Of a stretch of DNA of 64,000 nucleotides, positions 17,791 through 26,934 are shown one piece after another. The stretch's first letter is position 1. Each line of letters starts with the position of its first letter. The notes under the pieces are model-generated. The model was not told the origin of the DNA and did not search any database. It was given only the letters and a program-made list of their open reading frames with translations. Source of the stretch: CAYMEK01 sp964389305 (GTDB taxonomy: Bacteria; Spirochaetota; Spirochaetia; SZUA-6; DRHE01); NCBI GenBank assembly GCA_964389305.1, contig CAYMEK010000003.1, positions 51,316-115,315 of the forward strand. The letters are read 5' to 3'. The translations under genes and the position numbers were made by a program.

Positions 17791-19623
17791 ATGCTGGACG
17801 GCGGTTATACCGGCAAGCTGCTGCGCATCAATCTCTCCAGGCGGGCATCCACGGTCGAGCCGCTCGACGGCGGCCTGGTCAGGCAGCTCCTGGGAGGCCG
17901 GGGCATGGCGGCCAAATATTATCACCGAGAGATTGCTCCGGGGATCGGCCCCCTGGACGAGGCCAACAAGCTGATTTTCTTCACCGGTCCTCTCACCGGC
18001 ACTCCTCTCCCCTCCACCACCAAGCTTCAGCTGGCAACCAAGTCTCCGGAGACCGGACGGTACCTGTGCTCCAATTGTGGAGGGAATTTCGGGCCCCGGT
18101 TGAAGCAGGCCGGTTTCGACGCTCTGATCGTGGAAGGCAGGGCCAGCCGGTGGACTTACGTTACGGTGATAGACGGTGAGGTGGGGTTCGGCGACGCCCG
18201 ACCCTGGCTCGGTTTCGGCTCCGGAGAGACACTGCAGGCCCTGCTCGCGACCGTCAACGGCAAGAAGGGGGCGGCGCTTTCCATCGGTCCGGCGGCAGAG
18301 CGGCTGGTGCGGCTGGCTTACGTAAACGTCGACAGCCGGGCCTTCGGCAGGGGCGGCGCCGGCGCCGTCTTAGGCTCCAAGAAGCTAAAGGGAATCGCGG
18401 TGGCCGGCAGCGCGAAAATCTCCCTGGCCGACAAGGCGAGAGTGGATGAAATCCGCCGCCGGGCGATCGAAGAGCTGAAAACCTCAAGAGCCAACCATAC
18501 CCGTTTCGGTACGCCCCAATACATCGAGATCATCAACGAGCTGGGCTGCATGCCTACCAGGAATTTCCAGACCGCCCAATTCGAAGCTTCCGAGCAGGTA
18601 GATGCCCACGCCATGCGCGACCGCTACTGGCACAGCAACTACGCCTGCTTTCGCTGTCCGGTGGCCTGCGGCAAGGTATGCGTGGTGCCGGACGGCCCAT
18701 ACGCCGGCGCCCGAGCCCGCACCGAGTACGAGAGCATCGCGCTGCTGGGCCCGAACTGCGGGATTTCCGATTTCGGGGCCATAGTAAAGGCTAATCAGCT
18801 CTGCGACCAGATCGGCTTGGACACCATGTCCACCGGCAATGCCGTGGCCCTGGTCATGGAGCTGTTCGAGAGAGGGCTGATCGGCAAAGAGGAAACCGGC
18901 GGCATCGAAGCCCGCTTCGGGGAGCCGGAAGCCCTGCTCGGCTTGATCGAGCTCATCGGGCAACGGAAGGCGATCGGCGACCTTCTGGCCGAAGGAATGC
19001 TGACGGTGGCTCGCCAGAAACCGGAATGGAAGCCTTACATACTGGCCGTCAAGGGGCTGCCCTTCGCCGCCTACGATCCTCGGGGCTTTTTCGGCAACGC
19101 CCTTACCTACGGAACCTCCAGCCGGGGCGCCTGCCACAACGTGGGCGGTTGGACGATCCGCGCCGAGCTTCAAAGCGGCAAGTACGACCGTTTCGCCCTG
19201 GCAGGCAAGGGAGCGCTGGTGAAGAGCATCCAGGACAACAGGGCTTATGTGGACAGCCTGGGAATATGCACCGTGGTCCGGGGCTCGCTGGGCTACTCCG
19301 ACCACCCGGACGGTGATGCGCTGGAAGCGATCACCGGATACCCCTTCACGCCCGAGCTGATGAGAATCGGAGAACGCATCTACAACCTGGAACGGGTTAT
19401 ACTGAACCGGGAGGGGGTGCGCCGAAAAGACGATCTGATGCCGCAGCGGATCACCCGGGAAGCCATCCCTTCCGGCCCCACGGCCGGCCGCATCCTGACC
19501 GAGGAGATGTACGCGCAAATGCTGGCGGAATACTACCGTGAGCGGGGATGGGATGAGGACGGCGTACCGACCAGGCAAACATTGGAGGCTCTGGGCCTCG
19601 GACAGCTGGCAAGCGCCCCTTGA
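17791..19623 (+). CDS. aor: Tungsten-type aldehyde:ferredoxin oxidoreductase
   Basis: The 610-residue enzyme matches AOR: 'GYTGKLLRINL' at the start, the [4Fe-4S] ligands Cys286, Cys289 and Cys293, the fourth in 'DSLGIC' (Cys493), and pterin-binding segments such as 'GGAGAVLGSKKLKGI'. It oxidises aldehydes to acids with ferredoxin, or the reverse, using a bis-pterin tungsten cofactor. The cytoplasmic location fits the absence of a signal. It is cotranscribed with sugar genes and a MoaD-like protein, which suggests it handles an aldehyde made in this pathway and yields reduced ferredoxin. Confidence 0.93.
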   Translation: MLDGGYTGKLLRINLSRRASTVEPLDGGLVRQLLGGRGMAAKYYHREIAPGIGPLDEANKLIFFTGPLTGTPLPSTTKLQLATKSPETGRYLCSNCGGNFGPRLKQAGFDALIVEGRASRWTYVTVIDGEVGFGDARPWLGFGSGETLQALLATVNGKKGAALSIGPAAERLVRLAYVNVDSRAFGRGGAGAVLGSKKLKGIAVAGSAKISLADKARVDEIRRRAIEELKTSRANHTRFGTPQYIEIINELGCMPTRNFQTAQFEASEQVDAHAMRDRYWHSNYACFRCPVACGKVCVVPDGPYAGARARTEYESIALLGPNCGISDFGAIVKANQLCDQIGLDTMSTGNAVALVMELFERGLIGKEETGGIEARFGEPEALLGLIELIGQRKAIGDLLAEGMLTVARQKPEWKPYILAVKGLPFAAYDPRGFFGNALTYGTSSRGACHNVGGWTIRAELQSGKYDRFALAGKGALVKSIQDNRAYVDSLGICTVVRGSLGYSDHPDGDALEAITGYPFTPELMRIGERIYNLERVILNREGVRRKDDLMPQRITREAIPSGPTAGRILTEEMYAQMLAEYYRERGWDEDGVPTRQTLEALGLGQLASAP

Positions 19624-19898
19624 GCAGGAGGAAAGAAGAGGTAAGGGTCCAGATCAAGTATCTGGCCTCGGTAAGGGAAAGGACCGGCCGACGGTTGGAG
19701 GAGGCCCGCTTCACCCGCGGCAGCACCCTGACCGATGTCGCCGCCTGGCTGGCGGCCCGTTACGGTTTACGGCTGCCCGATCCCAATTTAATAGCCACCC
19801 TGAACGGTAAGGGATGGAACCAGCTTCCTGATAAACTTGACGGCCGAATCCGCAACGGGGATGTGATATGCCTGTTTCCGATAGTATCTGGAGGTTGA
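19620..19898 (+). CDS. MoaD/ThiS-like sulfur carrier protein
   Basis: About 92 residues with the ubiquitin-like fold pattern and the diagnostic C-terminal Gly-Gly ('FPIVSGG'). Family members carry a thiocarboxylate used to build the dithiolene of molybdo/tungstopterin. It overlaps the AOR stop codon by 4 bp (TTGA). The TTG at 19620 is the only conventional start; a good AGGAGG (19626-19631) lies after it with no usual start codon downstream, so the true start is uncertain. Pairing with AOR suggests dedicated tungstopterin supply. Confidence 0.82.
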   Translation: MSRRKEEVRVQIKYLASVRERTGRRLEEARFTRGSTLTDVAAWLAARYGLRLPDPNLIATLNGKGWNQLPDKLDGRIRNGDVICLFPIVSGG

Positions 19899-20007
19899 AT
19901 GCTTCGGAAGCGAATGGCCGGGCAGCGCAATAGCCTGATTTTTTGCACTTTCCATGGGCTTGACTTTGTACCGGCGTAGGCGTTCAAATAGATTCGTGGC
20001 CGATGAG

Positions 20008-20784
20008 ATGATGTTCGTCGAAGAACGAAAAATGAAAATTCTCGAGTTCATCGAGGAGAATAAAAAAGCCACGGTGAACCAGCTCCGCGACTTCTTTAAA
20101 GTATCGCCGGCAACGATTCGCAATGACCTGCGGGATCTGGAAAAGGCCAACCTGCTCATCCGCACCCACGGCGGGGCTATGGTCAAGTCTAAAACAGGAT
20201 TCGAGCTCAAATCAAACCAGAAACAGATCACAAACCTAGCGGAGAAGAAAAGAATCGCCGCTGCGGCCCTGGAGCTGATAGAAGACGGAGATACGATTAT
20301 CCTGGATACCGGAACCACGACCATCGAGCTGGCCAGGCTGCTGCCGGCGAAAAAGAACCTCACCGTCGTGACCAATGATCTGGAGATCGCCATGCTCCTG
20401 GAGATGTTCGACGAGATCAACCAGGTTTTTCTGGGCGGCATCCTCAGAAAAGGATTCCACTGCACCGTAACCTACGGCTCGGCGGGAAAGGAGATGTTCG
20501 CAGGCCTCACCGTAGACAAGGCCTTCATGGGCGTCAACAGCCTGTCCTTCTCACGGGGTGCGACCACACCGGACATCAGCCAAGCGGAAACCAAGAAGCT
20601 CATGATCTCCATAGCAGTCAAGGTTATTCTCTTGTGCGATTCCAGCAAGATCGGCAAGAGCTCTTTTGCCCAATTCGCTACCCTGGACCAGGTCGACGCC
20701 ATAGTTACGGACGCGGTCAAAGAGGCCGATCGCAAGAAACTGGAAGAATGCGGCATCGACGTTCTGGTGGCCGATTCTTCTTGA
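20008..20784 (+). CDS. DeoR/GlpR-family transcriptional regulator
   Basis: The 258-residue protein has the DeoR winged helix near the N-terminus ('ATVNQLRDFFKVSPATIRND', then 'LIRTHGGAMV') and a sugar-phosphate isomerase-like sensor ('DGDTIILDTGTTTIELARLL'). It would sense a phosphorylated sugar. I place the start at ATG 20008 (or 20011), since the frame upstream to 19954 adds a basic stretch not seen in the family. It precedes the ribose-type importer at 21072 and probably regulates it. Confidence 0.9.
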   Translation: MMFVEERKMKILEFIEENKKATVNQLRDFFKVSPATIRNDLRDLEKANLLIRTHGGAMVKSKTGFELKSNQKQITNLAEKKRIAAAALELIEDGDTIILDTGTTTIELARLLPAKKNLTVVTNDLEIAMLLEMFDEINQVFLGGILRKGFHCTVTYGSAGKEMFAGLTVDKAFMGVNSLSFSRGATTPDISQAETKKLMISIAVKVILLCDSSKIGKSSFAQFATLDQVDAIVTDAVKEADRKKLEECGIDVLVADSS

Positions 20785-20946
20785 GCCTGTCCGTAGGCCT
20801 CTCCGCACTCCATAACACCGTTTTTTTTCTGTACCACCTGTCCCGGAAGACGTCACGAGATTTACTGCAAGCGTTCTTCCGGCGCCGTGATTCATGAAAT
20901 TGTTTGTTTTAATTATCAAAATTTAGCAATCGATGTATATTTCATA

Positions 20947-20975
20947 TTGACTACAAGCCTGCACACCGCTATAAT
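20947..20975 (+). promoter_or_regulatory. Sigma-70 promoter of the ribose-type ABC operon
   Basis: TTGACT, a 17-bp spacer and a perfect TATAAT lie about 95 nt before the binding-protein start codon at 21072. This is one of the best consensus promoters in the window. Confidence 0.78.
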
Positions 20976-20982
20976 CGATAGC
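20968..20982. promoter_or_regulatory. Inverted repeat over the -10 box, candidate DeoR operator
   Basis: GCTAT-AATCG-ATAGC overlaps the TATAAT box. A repressor bound here would block the promoter. The upstream DeoR-type regulator is the obvious candidate, by position only. Confidence 0.4.
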
Positions 20983-21071
20983 GAATGAGAACTACTGCCA
21001 GAACTGGAAATAAAGGCGATATCGGCGCATACACGCCGATCAAGAATAACAAACCAATAGGAGGTAGTGAC

Positions 21072-22259
21072 ATGAGAAGGAGGAGGCTTTCGGTATCCCT
21101 CATCGCCGCGCTGCTCTTGCTGGCGGGCGCTGTGGCTTTTGCCACCGGAGAGAAAGAAGCGGCCGAAGCCGGTAAGCGCTGGGAGAGGCCGATTACGATC
21201 GGCTGGACACCGCCCGACATCACCGGTGTGTTCAAGACGGCCACTAATTTCTTCGAAGCTGCGGCCGAGGATGGAAACAAGCACGGCTTCCAGATCGAGG
21301 TCATTTCCCAATCACCGGCGACCCACATCGCCTTTGCCGACCAGGTAGCGATCATTGAAGATTACATCCAGAGAGAGGTGGACGTAATCGCCATTTCGCC
21401 GATCGAGGTCGAGGTGATCAAGCCCGCCATAGCCGAGGCCAACGCAAGAGGCATTCCCGTGATCATCGTGAACCTGCTGGAGCCCATTGCAGGGGTGGAG
21501 GTCGCCTCGTATATCGGGTTCGACAATACGGTGGCCGCCGAAGTGACCGCCTATTCGCTGCTGGACTACTTCGGAGGTCCCGGCGTTTTAGGCGAGGGAA
21601 GGAAGGTGGATGTAGCCCGCGACGAGTACCTGGACATCGACTTTTGGAAGGCCCTGTACGAAGGACTGCCCGCCTCCGAAAAAGCAGCCATAAAGGCCAG
21701 GGGCGCCATCATCGAGGGTGTGGCGGGCGGTTTCTTCTCCACGGCCCGCCTTAACGGCTTCCACAACGTGGTCGATCAGTACCCGGGCATTCAGATCGCA
21801 GGAGTACCCTGTGCGGCGGACTGGAACCGCGAGAAGGGCATCAAGTGCACGGAGGACTTCCTGCAGGCGAATCCCACCAACCTGGACTTCATCTGGGCCG
21901 CCTCCAATGAAATGGGTTTGGGAGCGATGCTCGCCAGCGAGGCAGTGGGACGCCTGGAGCTGGCCGGCCAGGGCCCGGTCCTCGGAGACAACAAGGTAGC
22001 GATCTTCACCAACGACGTGACGCCTGAGTCCGTGGCCCGCATCGGCGAGGGCAAGATCGTGGCCGAGACAACTCACGGCTTTGCGGACTGGGGCTGGTTC
22101 GGAACAGAGTTCGCGGTTCGACTGGTCTGCGGATTGGACGTGCCGAAAACCTTCGATATCCGTCCGCGCACGGCCTACCAGCAGAACGCTACCCTGTTCT
22201 ACCCGAACCCCGCTTTACCACCCATCGACTGGGAGGAAATAAAAGCGCAAAGCAAATAG
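21072..22259 (+). CDS. Ribose/xylose-type sugar ABC transporter substrate-binding protein
   Basis: The 395-residue protein starts with a signal peptide ('RRRRLSVSLIAALLLLAGAV') and the linker 'ATGEKEAAEAG', then a type 1 periplasmic-binding fold ('YIQREVDVIAISPIEVEVIK', 'VIIVNLLEPI'). The ATG at 21072 has AGGAGG at about 13 nt; the open frame begins upstream at 20985 but the extra residues are not signal-like. It binds a monosaccharide outside the inner membrane and feeds the ATPase and permease encoded downstream. Confidence 0.92.
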   Translation: MRRRRLSVSLIAALLLLAGAVAFATGEKEAAEAGKRWERPITIGWTPPDITGVFKTATNFFEAAAEDGNKHGFQIEVISQSPATHIAFADQVAIIEDYIQREVDVIAISPIEVEVIKPAIAEANARGIPVIIVNLLEPIAGVEVASYIGFDNTVAAEVTAYSLLDYFGGPGVLGEGRKVDVARDEYLDIDFWKALYEGLPASEKAAIKARGAIIEGVAGGFFSTARLNGFHNVVDQYPGIQIAGVPCAADWNREKGIKCTEDFLQANPTNLDFIWAASNEMGLGAMLASEAVGRLELAGQGPVLGDNKVAIFTNDVTPESVARIGEGKIVAETTHGFADWGWFGTEFAVRLVCGLDVPKTFDIRPRTAYQQNATLFYPNPALPPIDWEEIKAQSK

Positions 22260-22287
22260 AATCAAAAGCAGACGAGTCTCACGCAAG

Positions 22288-22315
22288 CTTGGGAGCTGTA
22301 GATACAGCTCCCAAG
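22288..22315 (+). terminator. Strong hairpin after the binding-protein gene (attenuator/stabiliser)
   Basis: A perfect 13-bp stem (CTTGGGAGCTGTA / TACAGCTCCCAAG) lies 28 bp after the stop codon, with no long U-run. It probably stabilises the binding-protein transcript and lowers read-through into the ATPase gene, as at 9545-9579. The remaining gap to 22486 shows no gene. Confidence 0.65.
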
Positions 22316-22486
22316 TTTGCAATAACCATAGTAATAAGTAGCTTCAGATCATATAATACGACAGAAACGAGGGTAATATTGCGATCCGAATCGCCGCCTG
22401 GACTTGGCGGCCGGGAAGGCGTAGCCGTTGCGGCCGGTTTTTGATATGAACAGGACAGGGACGCCGAGGGCGGTAAAAGGGAAGGT

Positions 22487-23962
22487 ATGAACACACTTCT
22501 GCGCATGGAGCGAGTGGACAAGAGTTTCCCCGGTGTCCACGCCCTCGATCACGTGGACTTCGATCTGACAGAAGGGGAGGTCCACGTTCTCCTCGGCGAG
22601 AACGGCGCCGGCAAGTCTACCCTGATGAAGATCCTTAGCGGTTCGCTTCAAGCCGACAGCGGCCGGATCTTCATACAGGGACAGGAGGTTCATCACCTTA
22701 ATCCCGAATCGGCCAAAGAGCTGGGCATCGGCATGGTGTACCAGGAACTGAGCCTGATCCCGGCTCTAAGCGTCGCGGAAAACATCTTCCTGGGCAAGCT
22801 TCCCCGCAACCGCCTGAAAGCGGTTGACTGGCCAGGGATCTACACCGGGGCTGAACAGAGCCTGGCCGATCTGGGCGTCTACCTCGAACCGAGAAAAGAG
22901 GTGCGCAAGCTCGAGGTAGCCGAACAGCAGCTCACCGAAATCGCCCGGGTACTCACCGCCCAGCCAAAAATCGTGCTGCTCGATGAGCCCACCTCCGCCC
23001 TCTCAGACGCCGAGCGAGAGCGCCTGTTCGACTCCATACGGCGAATGCGCGAGCGAGGAGTGGGAGTCGTGTACATTTCTCACCGCCTCGCCGAGGTGCC
23101 ACTGATCGGGCAGCGGGTGACCGTCCTGCGGGACGGCAAGGTCATGGGCACCCTGGCCGTGGAGGAAGCCGACGAAGACACGCTGGTGAGCATGATGGTG
23201 GGCCGCAGTCTGACCGAGCAGTTTCCCAGGCACAGCGCCCGTCCCGGGAAACGGCTTCTGAAAATCGAGGAGCTTTCCGTAAAGGGCAAGCTTCACAACA
23301 TCTCCCTCGATCTCCGAAAGGGAGAGATCCTGGGCATCTTCGGCTTGATGGGCGCCGGGCAGGCGGAGCTCACCCGGGCCATTTTCGGTCTGGAGCCCCT
23401 CAGCTCTGGCCGTATGTGGATAGAGGGAAAGGAAACGCACATCCACAGCCCCACCGATGCCATCCGCCACGGCATCGGACTGTTGACCCGGGACCGGCGG
23501 CACAGCCTGGTGCCGGCCCTGCCGGTTCCGCCGAATATCACCCTGGCGAACCTGAGCCAGATGGCCATGTACGAACTCCTGAAACTCAAGTCGGAAGCGA
23601 AGCGGGCCTCCGAGTACGTGGACAGCCTGAGGATACAGCCTCGGGCCCTGGACCGGCCGGTCATGTTCCTGAGCGGCGGCAACCAGCAGAAGGTCGTGCT
23701 GGCCCGCTGGCTGTTCAGCGAGTCCAAGGTATTGATCTTTGACGAACCGACCCGGGGCATCGACGTGGGCGCGAAAGCCGAGGTCTTCGCCTTGATGAAC
23801 CAGCTAATCGCCAACAGAGTCGGCATCATCATGGTCTCCTCGGAAATGCCGGAGATTCTGGCCATGGCCGACCGGATCAAAGTCATGCGCGACGGCGAGT
23901 TCACGACCGAGCTCAAAGCCGGGGAAGCGACCCAAGAAAAACTGCTTAGAAGCGCCAGTTGA
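22487..23962 (+). CDS. Sugar ABC transporter ATP-binding protein (RbsA/MglA type, two ATPase domains)
   Basis: The 491-residue protein has two ABC ATPase domains. Domain 1 carries Walker A 'GENGAGKST' and Walker B 'IVLLDEPTSAL'; domain 2 has the degenerate Walker A 'GLMGAGQAEL', signature 'LSGGNQQK' and Walker B 'VLIFDEPTRGID'. This split is standard for the CUT2 class, which imports monosaccharides. It follows the binding-protein gene and precedes the permease by 22 bp. Confidence 0.94.
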   Translation: MNTLLRMERVDKSFPGVHALDHVDFDLTEGEVHVLLGENGAGKSTLMKILSGSLQADSGRIFIQGQEVHHLNPESAKELGIGMVYQELSLIPALSVAENIFLGKLPRNRLKAVDWPGIYTGAEQSLADLGVYLEPRKEVRKLEVAEQQLTEIARVLTAQPKIVLLDEPTSALSDAERERLFDSIRRMRERGVGVVYISHRLAEVPLIGQRVTVLRDGKVMGTLAVEEADEDTLVSMMVGRSLTEQFPRHSARPGKRLLKIEELSVKGKLHNISLDLRKGEILGIFGLMGAGQAELTRAIFGLEPLSSGRMWIEGKETHIHSPTDAIRHGIGLLTRDRRHSLVPALPVPPNITLANLSQMAMYELLKLKSEAKRASEYVDSLRIQPRALDRPVMFLSGGNQQKVVLARWLFSESKVLIFDEPTRGIDVGAKAEVFALMNQLIANRVGIIMVSSEMPEILAMADRIKVMRDGEFTTELKAGEATQEKLLRSAS

Positions 23963-23984
23963 TACGACGGAGGAGGAGCAGCAG

Positions 23985-25064
23985 ATGAGCGAAGCCCAAA
24001 AAGGCCCGGACAATAGAAATCAGGAACAGGTGTCCGCCGAGACCCGCAGCCTGCCTCAGACCATTCGGGAGCTGGTATCGCGGTTGGGCCCAATTATCGC
24101 CCTGTTTTTGCTGTGCGCCTACCTGGCCATCGCTTCGCCCCATTTCTTGAAGACGGGAAACCTGGTGAATATCACCCGGCAGTCCGCCATCACCGCCATT
24201 CTGGCCGTAGGCCAGACACTGGTTATTCTTTCGGCCGGAATCGACCTTTCCGTCGGAGCCATAACGGCGATCTCTGCCTCGGCGGCGGCCGTGTTGATGA
24301 CCCAGCGGATCGAGATTCTGGGAATCGCCATTGGTCCGGTAAACTTCGTCCTCGGCCTGTTCATCGCCCTGGTCGTCGGCGCCCTGGCCGGAGCATTCAA
24401 CGGTCTGATCATCACCAGGGGCCGGATTCCCGACTTCATAGCCACCCTCGGCTCGCTGACCATCCTGCGGGGAATCGCGCTGCTGATCACCGGCGGGCTG
24501 CCTGTTCCCTCACACATCACCGCCACCGAACTCAAAGGCTACCTTCCCAAACAGGTGATCTGGCTGGGAGCGGGCAGCATTCTCGGCATACCGGTGGCGG
24601 GCCTGATCGCCGTGGTCATCGTGGTCATCGGCTGGCTGCTGCTGCGTTACACGGTATTGGGAAGGGCTATTTTCGCCGTGGGCGGCAACAGGGAGGCAGC
24701 CCGGGTGTCGGGGATAAGCATCGACAAGACCAAGATGACCGTCTACCTGCTTTCCGGCCTCATGGCGGCTGTGGCCGGCGTCGTGCTGGCCGGCCGCCTG
24801 AACTCGGCGAACGCCCTGATGGCCGACGGGGAAAACCTGAACTCCATCGCCGCAGTGGTAATCGGCGGCACCAACCTCTTCGGAGGCGAGGGGGGGGTGA
24901 TCGGGTCGCTGATCGGCGCTCTGATCATGGGGGTGCTGGGAAACGGCCTCAACCTCCTCAACGTGAGCGCCTTCTGGCAGCGGATCGTGCAAGGGATGGT
25001 CATCATTCTGGTCGTGATGTTCGACCAGTGGCGGAGGAGGAAATTCTCCCCTCTGGGCGGCTGA
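23985..25064 (+). CDS. Sugar ABC transporter permease (RbsC/XylH type)
   Basis: The 359-residue permease has an approximately 35-residue hydrophilic leader and then about ten membrane helices. CUT2 motifs include 'LVILSAGIDLSVGAI', 'GRAIFAVGGNREAARVSGI' and 'AAVVIGGTNLFGGEGG'. It forms the channel, presumably as a homodimer because only one permease gene is present here, unlike the importer at 26.9-32.1 kb. GGAGGAG precedes the ATG. Confidence 0.93.
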   Translation: MSEAQKGPDNRNQEQVSAETRSLPQTIRELVSRLGPIIALFLLCAYLAIASPHFLKTGNLVNITRQSAITAILAVGQTLVILSAGIDLSVGAITAISASAAAVLMTQRIEILGIAIGPVNFVLGLFIALVVGALAGAFNGLIITRGRIPDFIATLGSLTILRGIALLITGGLPVPSHITATELKGYLPKQVIWLGAGSILGIPVAGLIAVVIVVIGWLLLRYTVLGRAIFAVGGNREAARVSGISIDKTKMTVYLLSGLMAAVAGVVLAGRLNSANALMADGENLNSIAAVVIGGTNLFGGEGGVIGSLIGALIMGVLGNGLNLLNVSAFWQRIVQGMVIILVVMFDQWRRRKFSPLGG

Positions 25065-25095
25065 GCCGCGCACGGCGCCGCTTATCCAAACGGTG

Positions 25096-26112
25096 CTACT
25101 TCTGTCCCTCTTCTCTCTGCAGGGAACGCTCGTAGGCCGCAATGACCCGGTCCATTTGCCCGTCTACCTCGCCGTCCGTCGTTTTCCTGCGCTCGTCGGC
25201 ATCGAACCAGGCTATCGAAGCCCGTACGCCCCTGGCGAAGGGAACGGTGGCCGCGAAGTCCGGAACAACGCGCTTGATCTTGCTGTTGTCGAACACCATG
25301 CTGCAGGCCTTGTCGCCGAATAGGAAATCCCCCCATTGAGGGACCAGTGCGCCGATGAACTCCGAGGAGATGTGCACGAGATGCGGCTCCACACCGGCAG
25401 CCTCCCCGATGGTCCGATAGATCTGGTCCCAGGTCAGCACTTCGTCCGAAGTAATGTGGAAGCTCTCGCCTATCGCCTGAATGTTGCCCAGAAGTCCCAC
25501 CAGGCCCTTGGCGAAATCGCTGTTGTGAGTTAAGGTCCACAGCGATTGACCGTCTCCGTGCACGATCACCTTCTTGCCCCGGCGCATTCTGTCGACCACG
25601 GTGTAGTCCCGGCCGCCCACGGCTGCCGGGATCCAGGTCTCGCCGTAGGTGTAGGAAGGGCGCACTACGGTTGCCGGGAAGCCTTCCTCCCGGTAGGCCT
25701 GCATGAGACGCAGCTCGCAGGCGATTTTCTTGCGGGAATACTCCCAAAAAGGATTGCATAGAGGTGTGGACTCCGTTATGAGGTAGTGAACCGGAGGCTT
25801 TTGATAGGCCGAAGCCGTGCTGATCATGAGATACTGCCGGGTCTTGCCTCTGAAAATCTCCAGATCCTGCTCCACCTGGCCCGGTTCGTAGGCCAGAAAT
25901 TGCACCACGGCGTCGAAGCTGTGCCCTTTGATCGCCGCCAGCACCGCTTGCGGATTCCGGATGTCCCCTTTGAGGACCTGGGCCCCCTCCGGCACCTCGG
26001 CATAGGGATTCTTGCTCCTGTTCAACAGAAAAACCTCGTATCCCCGCAGTACCGCCAGCCGGGTGCAGGCGCTGCTGATGTTTCCCGTGCCGCCGATAAA
26101 TAGAACCTTCAT
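25096..26112 (-). CDS. NAD-dependent epimerase/dehydratase-type SDR
   Basis: The 338-residue protein has the extended-SDR nucleotide motif 'VLFIGGTGNISSACTRLAV', 'STASAYQK' and 'EYSRKKIACE' (catalytic Tyr-x3-Lys), and a C-terminal sugar-nucleotide-type domain. It resembles the CSP41-like/NAD-epimerase group. The substrate is unknown. It converges with the ABC operon and lies downstream of a methyltransferase gene on the same strand, 26 bp apart. Confidence 0.85.
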   Translation of the reverse strand: MKVLFIGGTGNISSACTRLAVLRGYEVFLLNRSKNPYAEVPEGAQVLKGDIRNPQAVLAAIKGHSFDAVVQFLAYEPGQVEQDLEIFRGKTRQYLMISTASAYQKPPVHYLITESTPLCNPFWEYSRKKIACELRLMQAYREEGFPATVVRPSYTYGETWIPAAVGGRDYTVVDRMRRGKKVIVHGDGQSLWTLTHNSDFAKGLVGLLGNIQAIGESFHITSDEVLTWDQIYRTIGEAAGVEPHLVHISSEFIGALVPQWGDFLFGDKACSMVFDNSKIKRVVPDFAATVPFARGVRASIAWFDADERRKTTDGEVDGQMDRVIAAYERSLQREEGQK

Positions 26113-26138
26113 AATTTTGCTCCTTCCATCTGGATTTA

Positions 26139-26777
26139 CTAACGGTCGGGTTGCTTCACTGCGATGTGCATCTTCAAGGGGAACGTAATTATTCTGCTGC
26201 CGACGTGGCTCAACCGGGCAGCTTCGAACATAGACCGGTACTCCCTGGTGCTGTAGAACCTGACATGCTCGCGTTCCTTCTTTCTCACGCGGCCGTCGAT
26301 GAACCTCATTAAAGGGCCCTCGGCGGTCAGATCCACTATGTACACACGCCCACCATCCTTAAGGACACGGCGCATCTCGGCTAAAGCCCCGGCAGGATTC
26401 AGGTAATGATGAAAAGAGTTGGTGCAAAGCACGCAGTCGAAGATGTTACTGTCCAGGGGGAGGAGTTCCGCATTCCCCACGAGAAAATGCACGTTGTTGT
26501 AACCGCCGGAGCCGGCCATAGCCGTTTCTATCATACGGGGGGAGATGTCTACTCCATAGAATTGACCCCTGTCCCCAAGCCGGCCGGCAACGTAGCGCAC
26601 TGCCCAGCCGGTCCCGCAGCCGATATCCAGGAAATGCAGGCCCGGCCTGAGCTCCACGAGCCGTATGGCCATCCTCTGCATCAATCGGAAGTAATCAAAG
26701 CGCTTTTTGTCGTAGGTTGCCGCTCGCGAGTTCCACTTGCGCCGGTTTAACGCTTCATGCTCGCGCTCTCTATCCAT
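26139..26777 (-). CDS. Class I SAM-dependent methyltransferase
   Basis: The 212-residue protein has motif I 'LHFLDIGCGTGWAVRYVAG', motif II 'FYGVDISPRMIETA' and post-motifs 'FDCVLCTNSFHHYLNPAGAL', which define a UbiE/Methyltransf_11 type enzyme. The methyl acceptor cannot be told. It sits upstream of the SDR gene on the same strand. Confidence 0.88.
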   Translation of the reverse strand: MDREREHEALNRRKWNSRAATYDKKRFDYFRLMQRMAIRLVELRPGLHFLDIGCGTGWAVRYVAGRLGDRGQFYGVDISPRMIETAMAGSGGYNNVHFLVGNAELLPLDSNIFDCVLCTNSFHHYLNPAGALAEMRRVLKDGGRVYIVDLTAEGPLMRFIDGRVRKKEREHVRFYSTREYRSMFEAARLSHVGSRIITFPLKMHIAVKQPDR

Positions 26778-26934
26778 GATCGCCGGTTGTTGTTCGCCCG
26801 AGCAACGATGAAAACCTAACTAACCGGAGCGCCGGGTAGCGCCGATCCGCCTGCGCCGGGTAGCGAACGCGGCCCCTCCGGCGCGAACGATCCGTTCCAT
26901 CGATTGCCTTGCCTGTTCATGGCTCTGAAATCCG

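Noticed and set aside
20785..20860. T-run at 20819-20827 as a terminator for the DeoR gene
   Set aside because: The only stem upstream is imperfect and lies too far from the T-run.
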